IMG/VR virus record: IMGVR_UViG_3300045825_000202
Location: 31,793 to 95,792 of that record
Length of the DNA: 64,000 bases
From: a virus
Direction: 5' to 3' (one strand)
This document shows, one piece after another, positions 51,881 through 57,945 of the stretch. How positions within the stretch are numbered: position 1 is the first letter of the stretch; each line of letters opens with the position of its first letter. Under the pieces are notes generated by a model. The model saw only the letters and a program-made list of their open reading frames with translations. It did not search any database and was not told where the DNA came from. The position numbers were made by a program, and so were the translations under genes.

Positions 51881-51953
51881 AAAATAATAACTTGAATTAG
51901 TATACCCTAAATATATTAATTCAAGTTCTATTAAGATACTTGAAGCTTCGAGT

Positions 51954-52172
51954 TTGGACAAGGGCTGGCTACCTTTAGAGCTTGAATTAATGCTATGTTA
52001 TTTATGTTCGGACTTACTACCGATTCCTGCTAGAGAAGTCATATTATTTTTGCTGGGGTCTACTGATAAAGTATACTGGACTGACTACCAGTTTAAGCAC
52101 TTACCCATGTTTAGTGCTATCAACACTAGATTACCATACTTTCGAGGCTGGATACTCCTAGCTTATAGTTAG
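51954..52172 (+). CDS. Orphan plus-strand reading frame, doubtful
   Basis: 72 codons from TTG; the frame is open from 51891. Protein-like composition (LPLELELMLCYLCSDLLP...). Opposite strand to every neighbour, no RBS or promoter seen; may be a relic or chance. Confidence 0.25.
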   Translation: MDKGWLPLELELMLCYLCSDLLPIPAREVILFLLGSTDKVYWTDYQFKHLPMFSAINTRLPYFRGWILLAYS

Positions 52173-52242
52173 TAGGTCAGATCATTAACCAATTCTAAAG
52201 TCTAGCGTATGTAAGCATCTACAAACTTGTAAATGCTAATTC

Positions 52243-52545
52243 TTAAATATCTCCATAGTCCCATACACGTGGGCCATGCTTTTCTATAAAATCTGCTAAA
52301 CCTTCTTCTGAGGTAGCAGTTACCTCATACTCAAAGTCCCCTGCTACTGTACCATAGTCTATGTGGTATGCTGTAAAATCATTCACCCACATATAGTAGT
52401 TTTCATGAATAAGGCCAGTAATAGTCCAACCATCTGAATGGGTAAATGAACGTACCCCCGTCTCATGAATATGAGACGGGCCATATACCTCTGTAGTTTC
52501 TAAAGTATGGGCCATTCCATCGTCTGCATATGTTTTGATTATCAT
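52243..52545 (-). CDS. Hypothetical 100-aa protein
   Basis: Beta-rich (HETGVRSFTHSDGWTITGL). RBS AAGGAAACC directly after the 3' arm of a long leader stem. Function unknown. Confidence 0.6.
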   Translation of the reverse strand: MIIKTYADDGMAHTLETTEVYGPSHIHETGVRSFTHSDGWTITGLIHENYYMWVNDFTAYHIDYGTVAGDFEYEVTATSEEGLADFIEKHGPRVWDYGDI

Positions 52546-52557
52546 AGGTTTCCTTAA

Positions 52558-52714
52558 TTAAAGATTAGACTCTGTGCATATTCTAATGGGTTTAACAAGG
52601 TATTACCTTAATACACCGTTCAGCATCAATAGTCCATACGGGTAATTAGTCGGTATGATACTATATCGTAGCTGTTTCATATTACTTCTGCAGAAGCCAG
52701 AGTTTAATCTTTAA
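52558..52714. repeat. Leader inverted repeat (16 of 17 bp)
   Basis: Arms 52558-52574 and 52698-52714 enclose ~123 nt. They sit between the promoter at 52733 and the RBS of the 52243 gene, so the mRNA leader is one closed structured domain, like a riboswitch-sized element. Confidence 0.75.
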
Positions 52715-52732
52715 TGAACTTTCTAAGTAATA

Positions 52733-52761
52733 ATTATATCAAATTTAATTGATAGATTCAA
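52733..52761 (-). promoter_or_regulatory. Minus-strand promoter
   Basis: TTGAAT-17-TATAAT for the structured leader and 52243 gene. Confidence 0.8.
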
Positions 52762-52777
52762 GTTTAAATTCGCTTTG

Positions 52778-52852
52778 CTCCGGCAATTGGAGTTGAACCA
52801 ATTTAATCAGAGAGTAACAGTCTCGCCTATGTCCATACTTAGGTCTACCGGA
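52778..52852 (-). tRNA. tRNA-Asn(GTT)
   Basis: Acceptor TCCGGTA/TGCCGGA, D-stem CCTA/TAGG, anticodon loop CTGTTAC (GTT), T arm ATTGG-TTCAACT-CCAAT, discriminator G. CCA not encoded. Confidence 0.9.
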
Positions 52853-52870
52853 GCAAAGAAAATTTAAGGG

Positions 52871-52942
52871 CAGAGGTGTCAGGATTCAAACCTGAGACGA
52901 CAGAGTCAAAGTCTGTTGTGTTTTCTGCTACACCACACCTCA
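52871..52942 (-). tRNA. tRNA-Gln(TTG)
   Basis: D-stem GTGT/ACAC, anticodon arm ACAGA-CTTTGAC-TCTGT (TTG), T arm TCAGG-TTTGAAT-CCTGA, acceptor TGAGGTG/CACCTCT with position 1-72 unpaired, as is usual for glutamine tRNAs. Confidence 0.92.
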
Positions 52943-52946
52943 GTAA

Positions 52947-53096
52947 TTAATAAGTCTTAGTCGATAGAAACTGTTCGTAAGTTCGTTCTAGATGTTCAAC
53001 TTCTGTAATTGAAGTAGGTTCGTGAGCATTAACCCATTCATCTAGAGATGGTTTCTCTTTAAACCAAGATCGTAAAATATTGAACAATTCTTTCAT
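52947..53096 (-). CDS. 49-aa DUF3563-like peptide
   Basis: ATG 53096, overlapping the upstream TGA. SLDEWVNAHEPTSITEVEHLER resembles the DUF3563 core (SLDEYLA...DLERR). Function unknown. Confidence 0.55.
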   Translation of the reverse strand: MKELFNILRSWFKEKPSLDEWVNAHEPTSITEVEHLERTYEQFLSTKTY

Positions 53097-53263
53097 TTGA
53101 CTTCCATTACTTGTTTAGTAAATTTACTAAAAGCATCTTCATATAGTTGCTTATTAGCTTTAGCTTCTGTACTAAGCGTAGATAAATAGTTGGCAGGGTA
53201 GGCTACCATACTTTTATAAAACTCGGTAAAATAATCTACTAAAAGTAGGTTACTTGCGAGCAC
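53093..53263 (-). CDS. 56-aa helical protein, GTG start
   Basis: GTG 53263 inside the end of the 53250 gene; protein DYFTEFYKSMVAYPANYLST... then amphipathic helices. TGA overlaps the next ATG. Internal ATG 53209 is the alternative start (38 aa). Confidence 0.45.
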   Translation of the reverse strand: MLASNLLLVDYFTEFYKSMVAYPANYLSTLSTEAKANKQLYEDAFSKFTKQVMEVK

Positions 53264-53366
53264 GGTTATACTCAGCGTTTTTCTTCAAACGAGCAGATGC
53301 AGCAGCTTTTTCTGCTTTATCATGATCGCGTTTAGCTTGAGTATCTGAGTCAGGGTTCTTATACAT
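53250..53366 (-). CDS. 38-aa Ala/Lys/Arg-rich peptide
   Basis: ATG 53366 after AAGGAACTAA. Highly basic helix (DKAEKAAASARLKKN). Placed just after a structured leader. Function unknown. Confidence 0.55.
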   Translation of the reverse strand: MYKNPDSDTQAKRDHDKAEKAAASARLKKNAEYNRARK

Positions 53367-53386
53367 TTAGTTCCTTGTTAAAAATC

Positions 53387-53522
53387 ATATTTAAGAATAC
53401 TACTATCTTTCAACCTTACTATATACTTAGATGCTATGCATATATCAAGCGGTATATAGGTTTTAGGAGTCTTACTTCATAGGGCCCTAGGTAGTAAGCC
53501 AGTCCTTAGTATTCTTAAATAT
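53387..53522. repeat. 15-bp perfect inverted repeat, leader domain
   Basis: ATATTTAAGAATACT (53387-53401) and its complement (53508-53522) enclose ~106 nt between tRNA-Lys and the RBS of the 38-aa gene. The same arrangement as at 52558 and 54476. Confidence 0.8.
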
Positions 53523-53525
53523 AGT

Positions 53526-53604
53526 GAACTCATGTGACAGGATTCGAACCTGTATTAGCTCCGAAAAGGGGTGCTTTATTATCCAATTATAAGACTATGA
53601 GTTC
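53526..53604 (-). tRNA. Probable tRNA-Lys(TTT), strongly atypical
   Basis: Canonical T arm ACAGG-TTCGAAT-CCTGT; 8-bp acceptor GAACTCAT/ATGAGTTC but with CAC inserted between T stem and acceptor. Anticodon arm GCACC-CCTTTTC-GGAGC gives TTT in either register, with C instead of U at position 33 and a mid-stem A/A mismatch. D-stem TTAT/ATAA. No CCA. Confidence 0.55.
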
Positions 53605-53653
53605 TTCAGGTCATGACTCCTGAATATGGCTACTTTTAAGCCTACCCACCTAT

Positions 53654-53765
53654 CATATTTAACAGTACTAAAGCCCGCACTAACGACGTTCAACGATACT
53701 AGAATTACTTCTGCGCGAGGGTTTGTTCTCGTGGGTTTCAATAACTAATAATACTGTTAAATATG
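53654..53765. repeat. 14-bp perfect inverted repeat in tRNA region
   Basis: CATATTTAACAGTA (53654-53667) and complement (53752-53765) enclose ~84 nt containing a GCGAGGGTTTGTTCTCG hairpin. No gene inside. Confidence 0.75.
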
Positions 53766-53825
53766 GTATAATATACTCACGGTTTATCAATCCGTTCCAG
53801 ACTACACTGACAAGTATATTATACC
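53765..53825. repeat. 13-bp perfect inverted repeat holding -10-like elements
   Basis: GGTATAATATACT (53765-53777) and complement (53813-53825). Each arm contains TATAAT on one strand, so it could be paired promoters or a 3'-end hairpin of the 53832 gene. Confidence 0.6.
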
Positions 53826-53831
53826 GTAAAC

Positions 53832-54032
53832 TTAATGTACTAGCTTACTACAAGTAATATCGTTCTTGTAAACTAGAGGGTTTCTATCAACCCATTGATC
53901 TCGTCCAAGTACCCAGTTATGCTGAGATAACTGAGGCCAGATATTAGTTTTAGCTTTACGTCCAATAGTAAGAGTTACCTCATGACTAGGGTCTAATGAT
54001 TCTAATAGAGTAATCGCTTCATGGGCTTGCAT
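53832..54032 (-). CDS. 66-aa hypothetical protein
   Basis: ATG 54032 behind AGGATTAAAGATA. MQAHEAITLLESLDPSHEVTLTIG resembles small phage early proteins ('ai..L..lpp..eV.l.i'); function unknown. Confidence 0.55.
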   Translation of the reverse strand: MQAHEAITLLESLDPSHEVTLTIGRKAKTNIWPQLSQHNWVLGRDQWVDRNPLVYKNDITCSKLVH

Positions 54033-54171
54033 TATCTTTAATCCTATATTGTTCTTCAATAAGACGCTTTAATAGCGCTACCTTACGGTAAGCAGACCCA
54101 CTAAGTGGATGCTCGTCTTGTTCGGCAATTGCCTTTTTTAGTGCTTTTTCTAAACCTTTAATATACTTCAT
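54019..54171 (-). CDS. 50-aa helical hypothetical protein
   Basis: ATG 54171 with the shared leader ending CGGAGAATAT. Charged helical. Overlaps the next gene start by 14 bp. Confidence 0.6.
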   Translation of the reverse strand: MKYIKGLEKALKKAIAEQDEHPLSGSAYRKVALLKRLIEEQYRIKDNASP

Positions 54172-54192
54172 ATATTCTCCGTTTAAGCATTA

Positions 54193-54221
54193 ATTATACA
54201 ATGTTTTTATTAGAGATTCAA
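54193..54221 (-). promoter_or_regulatory. Minus-strand promoter with shared leader
   Basis: TTGAAT-17-TATAAT followed by GCTTAAACGGAGAATAT. Confidence 0.85.
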
Positions 54222-54223
54222 GT

Positions 54224-54340
54224 TTAGATTTTTCTAGGTACTTGATACATTTCGTCCGAGTTAGCGGCTTCAACCCACTGACTGAGAAATACTTTAATAG
54301 GAATACCTATATTAGGTATATTTGTAGTAAATAACCACAT
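54224..54340 (-). CDS. 38-aa hypothetical peptide
   Basis: ATG 54340, 1 nt after the preceding stop; MWLFTTNIPNIGIPIKVFLSQWVEAANSD region. Overlaps the next promoter. Function unknown. Confidence 0.45.
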   Translation of the reverse strand: MWLFTTNIPNIGIPIKVFLSQWVEAANSDEMYQVPRKI

Positions 54341-54341
54341 A

Positions 54342-54464
54342 TTAGGCGTAACTATAAAATAGTTCTTTAAACCATTCTAGCATAGACGCTAAACGTTTAC
54401 GCTCCCACGTAGCTATATAGGAACGGTATGCCCTAAGTTTCTTTTCTTTAATAGATTTTTTCAT
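54342..54464 (-). CDS. 40-aa basic peptide
   Basis: ATG 54464 with TAGGAATATA directly after a leader stem; an upstream in-frame extension to 54527 would run through that stem and is less likely. KKSIKEKKLRAYRSY..., basic then amphipathic helix. Confidence 0.55.
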   Translation of the reverse strand: MKKSIKEKKLRAYRSYIATWERKRLASMLEWFKELFYSYA

Positions 54465-54475
54465 TATATTCCTAG

Positions 54476-54589
54476 CGTATATGTCAATGCTCACTTCTCC
54501 CATCACAGGAATATTAACTTGGACCACCTAGTATGTAGACTCAAATAGTACCAAGGATACTAGCTCTTGGTGAAGCATTGACATATACG
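54476..54589. repeat. 15-bp perfect inverted repeat, leader domain
   Basis: CGTATATGTCAATGC (54476-54490) and complement (54575-54589) enclose ~84 nt; the RBS of the 54342 gene follows the 3' arm. A terminator lies just upstream, so the domain starts near a transcript boundary. Confidence 0.8.
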
Positions 54590-54596
54590 TTCTAGC

Positions 54597-54621
54597 AAAA
54601 GAAAAGGGAACCGAAGCTCCC
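54597..54621 (-). terminator. Terminator with UUCG-type loop (minus)
   Basis: GGGAGCTTCGGTTCCC hairpin then TTTTCTTTT. Confidence 0.75.
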
Positions 54622-54797
54622 TGTTCTAAATAGAATAAGGGTATCTTATGTATTTATTGTACTTTGTGTATTATGATTAAGCATAGGAACCCTTATATTA
54701 GTACAGGTTACTTATCCTGTGTCTAGAACTTAATTAGACAGGTTTTACAATCTACGACACGACGGCTTTAATTGCCTAATGTGGTGGCTTTGTTGTT
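54622..54797 (-). other. Non-coding spacer
   Basis: No gene. Short inverted repeats (ATAAGGGT/ACCCTTAT around 54636-54693; ACAGGTT...ATCCTGT near 54702-54720). Follows tRNA-Ala on the minus strand. Confidence 0.35.
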
Positions 54798-54869
54798 TGG
54801 TGGACCTTGTGTGAATCGAACACACCTGAAATCCTGCTTGCAAAGCAGGCGACCACGCCATGCAGTCCC
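54798..54869 (-). tRNA. tRNA-Ala(TGC) with minimal D arm
   Basis: Anticodon arm CCTGC-TTTGCAA-GCAGG and T arm GTGTG-TTCGATT-CACAC are perfect; CCA encoded. Acceptor GGGACTG/AAGGTCC has two mismatches, and the D region is ~6 nt shorter than usual. Confidence 0.75.
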
Positions 54870-54876
54870 AAAGCCC

Positions 54877-54918
54877 ATTAATCTTAGTGTTTACTACTAA
54901 ATAAGCACTAAGATTAAT
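54877..54918. repeat. 13-bp spacer hairpin between tRNA-Ala and tRNA-Pro
   Basis: ATTAATCTTAGTG (54877-54889) and complement (54906-54918). Confidence 0.75.
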
Positions 54919-54991
54919 GGTCAAGGATGGAAGAATCAAACTTCCGCTTTAGCGTCCCAAACGCAATGTGATATCATTTCACTAATCCCTG
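54918..54991 (-). tRNA. tRNA-Pro(TGG)
   Basis: Acceptor CAGGGAT/ATCCTTG, D-stem GTGA/TCAC, anticodon loop TTTGGGA (TGG), T arm GGAAG-TTTGATT-CTTCC, CCA encoded. Confidence 0.92.
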
Positions 54992-55077
54992 ATTAGTCTT
55001 TTATTAACCCAGAGCGACGAATCTGGGGATGTATTGTTGTATGTCAGAGTATCATCTATCTCTGTGTCTAAGTAATA

Positions 55078-55106
55078 ATTATAACACTTTGGAAGTCGCG
55101 AAGCAA
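55078..55106 (-). promoter_or_regulatory. Minus-strand promoter for Pro/Ala tRNAs
   Basis: TTGCTT-17-TATAAT. Confidence 0.75.
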
Positions 55107-55122
55107 GTGTAAATTTTTATTG

Positions 55123-55287
55123 CTATACTTGACTATACAGATACGTAAATACTTCTCTAATATCAACTTCCACAGGTTTCTTATTACCTAATGCTTTATT
55201 AGGACTATTCCACCACTTTTCTGCTAGAAGTCTTGGGCCTAGTAAGTTTGCTAAAATAATGTCACAGTGTTCTTTATAGTTAACCAT
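55123..55287 (-). CDS. 54-aa protein resembling antitoxin toxin-binding domain
   Basis: ATG 55287, 2 nt after the preceding stop. AEKWWNSPNKALGNKKPVEV...VFTYL follows the DUF2384 (MbcA/ParS/Xre C-terminal) pattern of antitoxins that bind RES-type toxins. No DNA-binding domain and no toxin gene adjacent. Could neutralise a host toxin-based defence; inference only. Confidence 0.55.
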   Translation of the reverse strand: MVNYKEHCDIILANLLGPRLLAEKWWNSPNKALGNKKPVEVDIREVFTYLYSQV

Positions 55288-55289
55288 AT

Positions 55290-55520
55290 TTATTTAACTA
55301 AGGTTTGATTACGTAGAGCAGCAACTGCGTGACAAATATTTTCCCATTCATCAAAGCAAATACGTACTTCGTTAACTTTATCATCTGAACCATCTTGTTC
55401 AAATACTAGAAATGCTCCACCACACTCATCTTCTAGTTTAATATGAATAACTTCTCCATATACTGGATTATCAGATACTTGACCTACGCTAATTGCTGTG
55501 ATTGTGTTAAAGTATTTCAT
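55290..55520 (-). CDS. 76-aa hypothetical protein
   Basis: Acidic beta-rich (GEVIHIKLEDECGGAFLVFEQ). Found just downstream of tRNA-Leu(TAA). Function unknown. Confidence 0.6.
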   Translation of the reverse strand: MKYFNTITAISVGQVSDNPVYGEVIHIKLEDECGGAFLVFEQDGSDDKVNEVRICFDEWENICHAVAALRNQTLVK

Positions 55521-55534
55521 GGTTTAGTGTAGGT

Positions 55535-55621
55535 TGGTTCCGGGTATCAGAATCGAACTGATACGTCCTTTCGGACATTTGAGTTTAAATCAAATGCGGC
55601 TGCCAGTTACGCCAACCCGGA
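55535..55621 (-). tRNA. tRNA-Leu(TAA)
   Basis: Class II. Acceptor TCCGGGT/ACCCGGA, anticodon arm TTTGA-TTTAAAC-TCAAA, variable arm TCC-GAAA-GGA, T arm ATCAG-TTCGATT-CTGAT, CCA encoded. Confidence 0.95.
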
Positions 55622-55652
55622 ATTATTAAGTTAATTTTAAGAAAGAACTAAG

Positions 55653-55735
55653 TGCGGGCGACTGGGGTCGAACCAGCACGCCACAAGGACCGGTGCTTCT
55701 AAGGCACCGAAGGCTACCAATTACATCACGCCCGC
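55653..55735 (-). tRNA. tRNA-Leu(TAG)
   Basis: Class II. Acceptor GCGGGCG/CGCCCGC, anticodon arm GGTGC-CTTAGAA-GCACC, T arm GCTGG-TTCGACC-CCAGT. CCA not encoded. Confidence 0.93.
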
Positions 55736-55750
55736 ACTTAGTTCTCTACC

Positions 55751-55854
55751 CATAATTAAGTAATCAATTAAACTTTACTGCGATTAACTAGCGAGTAGCA
55801 GATTATCATTCTACAAATACGGCACAAGTGCTAAAGTTTGATTACTTAATTATG
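55751..55854. repeat. 17-bp perfect inverted repeat between tRNAs
   Basis: CATAATTAAGTAATCAA (55751-55767) and complement (55838-55854), extended by ACTTTA/TAAAGT inside. Shares CATAATTAAGTAA with the element at 51438. No gene within. Confidence 0.8.
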
Positions 55855-55949
55855 ATGTCTAGCTAAATCCACGCTAGACTATCAGTTGTTAAGCACCGCA
55901 GTAGAATAGTCTCTACTATTGGTCTGATCTTAATCTCTTAGTGATATTT
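55855..55949 (-). other. Non-coding spacer
   Basis: Only short stems such as TCTAGC/GCTAGA and AGTAGA/TCTACT; nothing else recognised. Confidence 0.3.
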
Positions 55950-56024
55950 TGGAGTCACATAGCAGAATTGAACTGCTATTATTCGGATGAAAACCGAATG
56001 TTCTAACCATTAAACTAATGTGAC
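55950..56024 (-). tRNA. tRNA-Glu(TTC)
   Basis: Acceptor GTCACAT/ATGTGAC, D-stem GTTT/GAAC, anticodon arm TTCGG-TTTTCAT-CCGAA, T arm AGCAG-TTCAATT-CTGCT, CCA encoded. Confidence 0.95.
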
Positions 56025-56032
56025 AAATTATC

Positions 56033-56124
56033 TGGTAATAGCGATAGGAATCGAACCTATATGAACCAATTATCTGTTGCTTACGGGATATAAATCCGCC
56101 GTTTTACCGTTAAACTACGCTATT
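56033..56124 (-). tRNA. tRNA(TAT), long variable arm
   Basis: Acceptor AATAGCG/CGCTATT, D-stem GTTT/AAAC, T arm ATAGG-TTCGATT-CCTAT, CCA encoded. Anticodon loop TTTATAT gives TAT (reads AUA, Ile) with one stem mismatch. A 22-nt variable region is abnormal for Ile and typical of Leu/Ser/Tyr, so the amino acid is uncertain. Confidence 0.7.
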
Positions 56125-56360
56125 ATATTCTGCCGGTTTCAACCACTCACCCAAGACTCCATAAAAACTATTAGTAAAACGCCAAACGATATGCGATAAA
56201 CTCAGTTATAGAATTAATTTACCGGATTAGGGTTAACTTTGGTAGAATTGCTGTACTACTACTCGTGGTGCCTACACATAGGTAAACTAATGCAAACCAT
56301 AATCTATGGAATATCTAGCCAACAGCAATTAGCCTTGGCACTTTACTAATCTTTCTAAGC
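56125..56360 (-). other. Non-coding stretch with possible tRNA 5'-half
   Basis: Minus strand near 56135-56163 reads GGTGAGTGGTTGAAACC, a Ser-like D arm without the rest of a tRNA. Other short stems (CCAAGGC/GCTTGG-type, CCATAG/TTATGG). No gene found. Confidence 0.35.
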
Positions 56361-56364
56361 AATA

Positions 56365-56393
56365 ATTATATCAAATTTCAAAAGACTTTTCAA
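56365..56393 (-). promoter_or_regulatory. Minus-strand promoter
   Basis: TTGAAA-17-TATAAT, start of the transcript leading to tRNA(TAT) and tRNA-Glu. Confidence 0.8.
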
Positions 56394-56402
56394 GTAAGAA
56401 AA

Positions 56403-56497
56403 ATCAGCGGTCTGCGGTGCGCCCTTTTAATAATGTTTCGACAATTTATATTGCCTTAGGCCTAGGTGGTACGCTTTGCAGGATTATCCGCTGAGTT
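56403..56497 (-). other. Structured spacer closed by CAGCGG/CCGCTG
   Basis: CTCAGCGG near 56497 pairs with CCGCTG near 56404, and CCTGC with GCAGA just inside, enclosing ~60 nt. No gene. Transcribed from the promoter at 56526. Confidence 0.45.
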
Positions 56498-56525
56498 TAA
56501 ACTTATTATTTCTTTTGATACACTA

Positions 56526-56554
56526 ATTATACATCATTTACTTGCTCTGCGCAA
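56526..56554 (-). promoter_or_regulatory. Minus-strand promoter
   Basis: TTGCGC-17-TATAAT. Confidence 0.7.
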
Positions 56555-56556
56555 GT

Positions 56557-56754
56557 CTATTTTTTATTTGCCCTATATACCTTAATAGCATCAGCATCTA
56601 GTGATGCGTATACACGAAATTTGTCCTTACCTTTAGAATCGTATAGATCACTAGCCATTTTAGCTAGTGAATCTTGTTTATCTGGTGTAAGTACTGCTGA
56701 ATAGCGGCTCATAAAGGCATCAACTAAGAACTGTTTTGAATATGCTAAAGCCAT
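56557..56754 (-). CDS. 65-aa hypothetical protein
   Basis: Helical protein (AYSKQFLVDAFMSRYSAVL), shared leader and RBS GGAGAATAT. Function unknown. Confidence 0.65.
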   Translation of the reverse strand: MALAYSKQFLVDAFMSRYSAVLTPDKQDSLAKMASDLYDSKGKDKFRVYASLDADAIKVYRANKK

Positions 56755-56776
56755 TATATTCTCCGTTTAAGCATTA

Positions 56777-56805
56777 ATTATACAGCGTTTTAGCGAGACA
56801 TTCAA
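56777..56805 (-). promoter_or_regulatory. Minus-strand promoter with shared leader
   Basis: TTGAAT-17-TATAAT, then GCTTAAACGGAGAATAT. Confidence 0.9.
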
Positions 56806-56813
56806 GTCTAAAT

Positions 56814-56885
56814 TTACTGTGCTAAACTATCTTTATAATCAAGGAAGTCTTGAAAGTCATCATAATCTTGTTCGTTTGGTAACAT
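56814..56885 (-). CDS. 23-aa acidic peptide
   Basis: ATG 56885 behind GGAGAATTAAT and its own promoter; Asp/Phe/Gln-rich (NEQDYDDFQDFLDYKD). Short, but promoter and RBS are as good as those of neighbours. Confidence 0.5.
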   Translation of the reverse strand: MLPNEQDYDDFQDFLDYKDSLAQ

Positions 56886-56908
56886 ATTAATTCTCCGTTT
56901 AAGCATTA

Positions 56909-56937
56909 ATTATACAATGTTTTAGATGAACAATCAA
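56909..56937 (-). promoter_or_regulatory. Minus-strand promoter with shared leader
   Basis: TTGATT-17-TATAAT, then GCTTAAACGGAGAATTA. Confidence 0.9.
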
Positions 56938-56940
56938 GTC

Positions 56941-57138
56941 TCAATTTTGTTTACTGTAAAGATTAACATGATTACCACATTTAGGGCAGATAACATAATA
57001 TTGTTCAGTAGCAATGTTAGCATAGTTTATATGATTAAACTGCTGAATCTCTGAAGAATAGTACTCTATACTAGAGTCACAGATTCTACAAGAGTTATAC
57101 GCTACTGAACTTCTATCAATGCCCTTAATAATTGGCAT
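56941..57138 (-). CDS. 65-aa zinc-ribbon-like protein
   Basis: CRIC (about residues 17-20) and CPKC (about 51-54) suggest a four-Cys zinc site. Overlaps the 57125 gene by 14 bp. Confidence 0.6.
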   Translation of the reverse strand: MPIIKGIDRSSVAYNSCRICDSSIEYYSSEIQQFNHINYANIATEQYYVICPKCGNHVNLYSKQN

Positions 57139-57436
57139 ACTTAATAAGATTAATCGAGGCCCCTTCAGGAAGGTTCTTGCGCCAATATGCTAGCTGACTA
57201 GCTGTTATGTTAGATAGCCGTTCACTATTTATGTGACAGCAGTAGACTGAGCCTGATTCTTGAGGAAATATGATATAACCATCTTCAATATGTTCCGGTA
57301 AGTTGCCTGAACTAAGTTTCCAAGAATCTCCGCTAAGATATCCACCGAACCATCCAGCTAGAATCTTCCTACATTTTCCGTGTTCAACTGAGTTGATTTC
57401 TAGTATAACCCATGCGTCTGGTGTGTATGTGCTCAT
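57125..57436 (-). CDS. Hypothetical 103-aa protein
   Basis: YTPDAWVILEI...GWFGGYLSGDSWKLSSG: a Trp/Gly-rich beta pattern met in other phage early proteins; function unknown. Coupled by 4 bp to the upstream gene. Confidence 0.6.
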   Translation of the reverse strand: MSTYTPDAWVILEINSVEHGKCRKILAGWFGGYLSGDSWKLSSGNLPEHIEDGYIIFPQESGSVYCCHINSERLSNITASQLAYWRKNLPEGASINLIKYANY

Positions 57437-57615
57437 GATAAGTGTTTATATTGGTTAAAGTATATTGTCTGATCTTCTACATAGAAGGATAGTGCTTCAC
57501 GTAAATTCTTAATCTGTTCGCGAAGATTTTTGATAACTCCCTCATTAAAATGAATACTACCAATTGCTACTTCTAAGTTATGCTTATTTGAGAATAAAGG
57601 TGAATCGTAAATCAT
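57433..57615 (-). CDS. 60-aa coiled-coil protein
   Basis: Central heptad-like helix (GVIKNLREQIKNLREALSFY). Function unknown. Follows tRNA-Arg. Confidence 0.55.
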   Translation of the reverse strand: MIYDSPLFSNKHNLEVAIGSIHFNEGVIKNLREQIKNLREALSFYVEDQTIYFNQYKHLS

Positions 57616-57629
57616 GATATTTAATTAGT

Positions 57630-57704
57630 TGGTCCGGCGTAACAGAATTGAACTGCTATCAAAAGGGTAGAAACCTAATGTCTTATCCATTAGACGAACG
57701 CCAG
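57630..57704 (-). tRNA. tRNA-Arg(TCT)
   Basis: Acceptor CTGGCGT/ACGCCGG, D-stem GTCT/AGAC, anticodon loop TTTCTAC (TCT, reads AGA/AGG) with two weak stem pairs, T arm AGCAG-TTCAATT-CTGTT, CCA encoded. AGA is common in this phage and rare in many hosts. Confidence 0.9.
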
Positions 57705-57710
57705 AAGTAA

Positions 57711-57923
57711 TTAGGGCCTCTTACCTGATGGAAATAGTGAACGCCATACATATCCTAGAGGTTGGAGTTTAGGCTCATTAGCTAGGAATTTTTTCAAACG
57801 ATAGACTGAGATCCCATACGATTCCGATAAATCACTAATATGGGAACCTGTCCTATAAAATTCTAGGATGTCTTCTTCGTCTTGGCAAGAGAAATTAGTA
57901 GTATACTTATACTCTGAATCCAT
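57711..57923 (-). CDS. Small HTH protein
   Basis: 70 aa; residues ~30-52 (SDLSESYGISVYRLKKFLAN) look like a helix-turn-helix. Shared leader (AATACTTAAACGGAGAAT). Possible regulator. Confidence 0.55.
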   Translation of the reverse strand: MDSEYKYTTNFSCQDEEDILEFYRTGSHISDLSESYGISVYRLKKFLANEPKLQPLGYVWRSLFPSGKRP

Positions 57924-57945
57924 TATATTCTCCGTTTAAGTATTA

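Noticed and set aside
54745-54939. Minus-strand frame of 64 codons
   Set aside because: It lies across tRNA-Ala and its spacer hairpin; composition follows the tRNA sequence.
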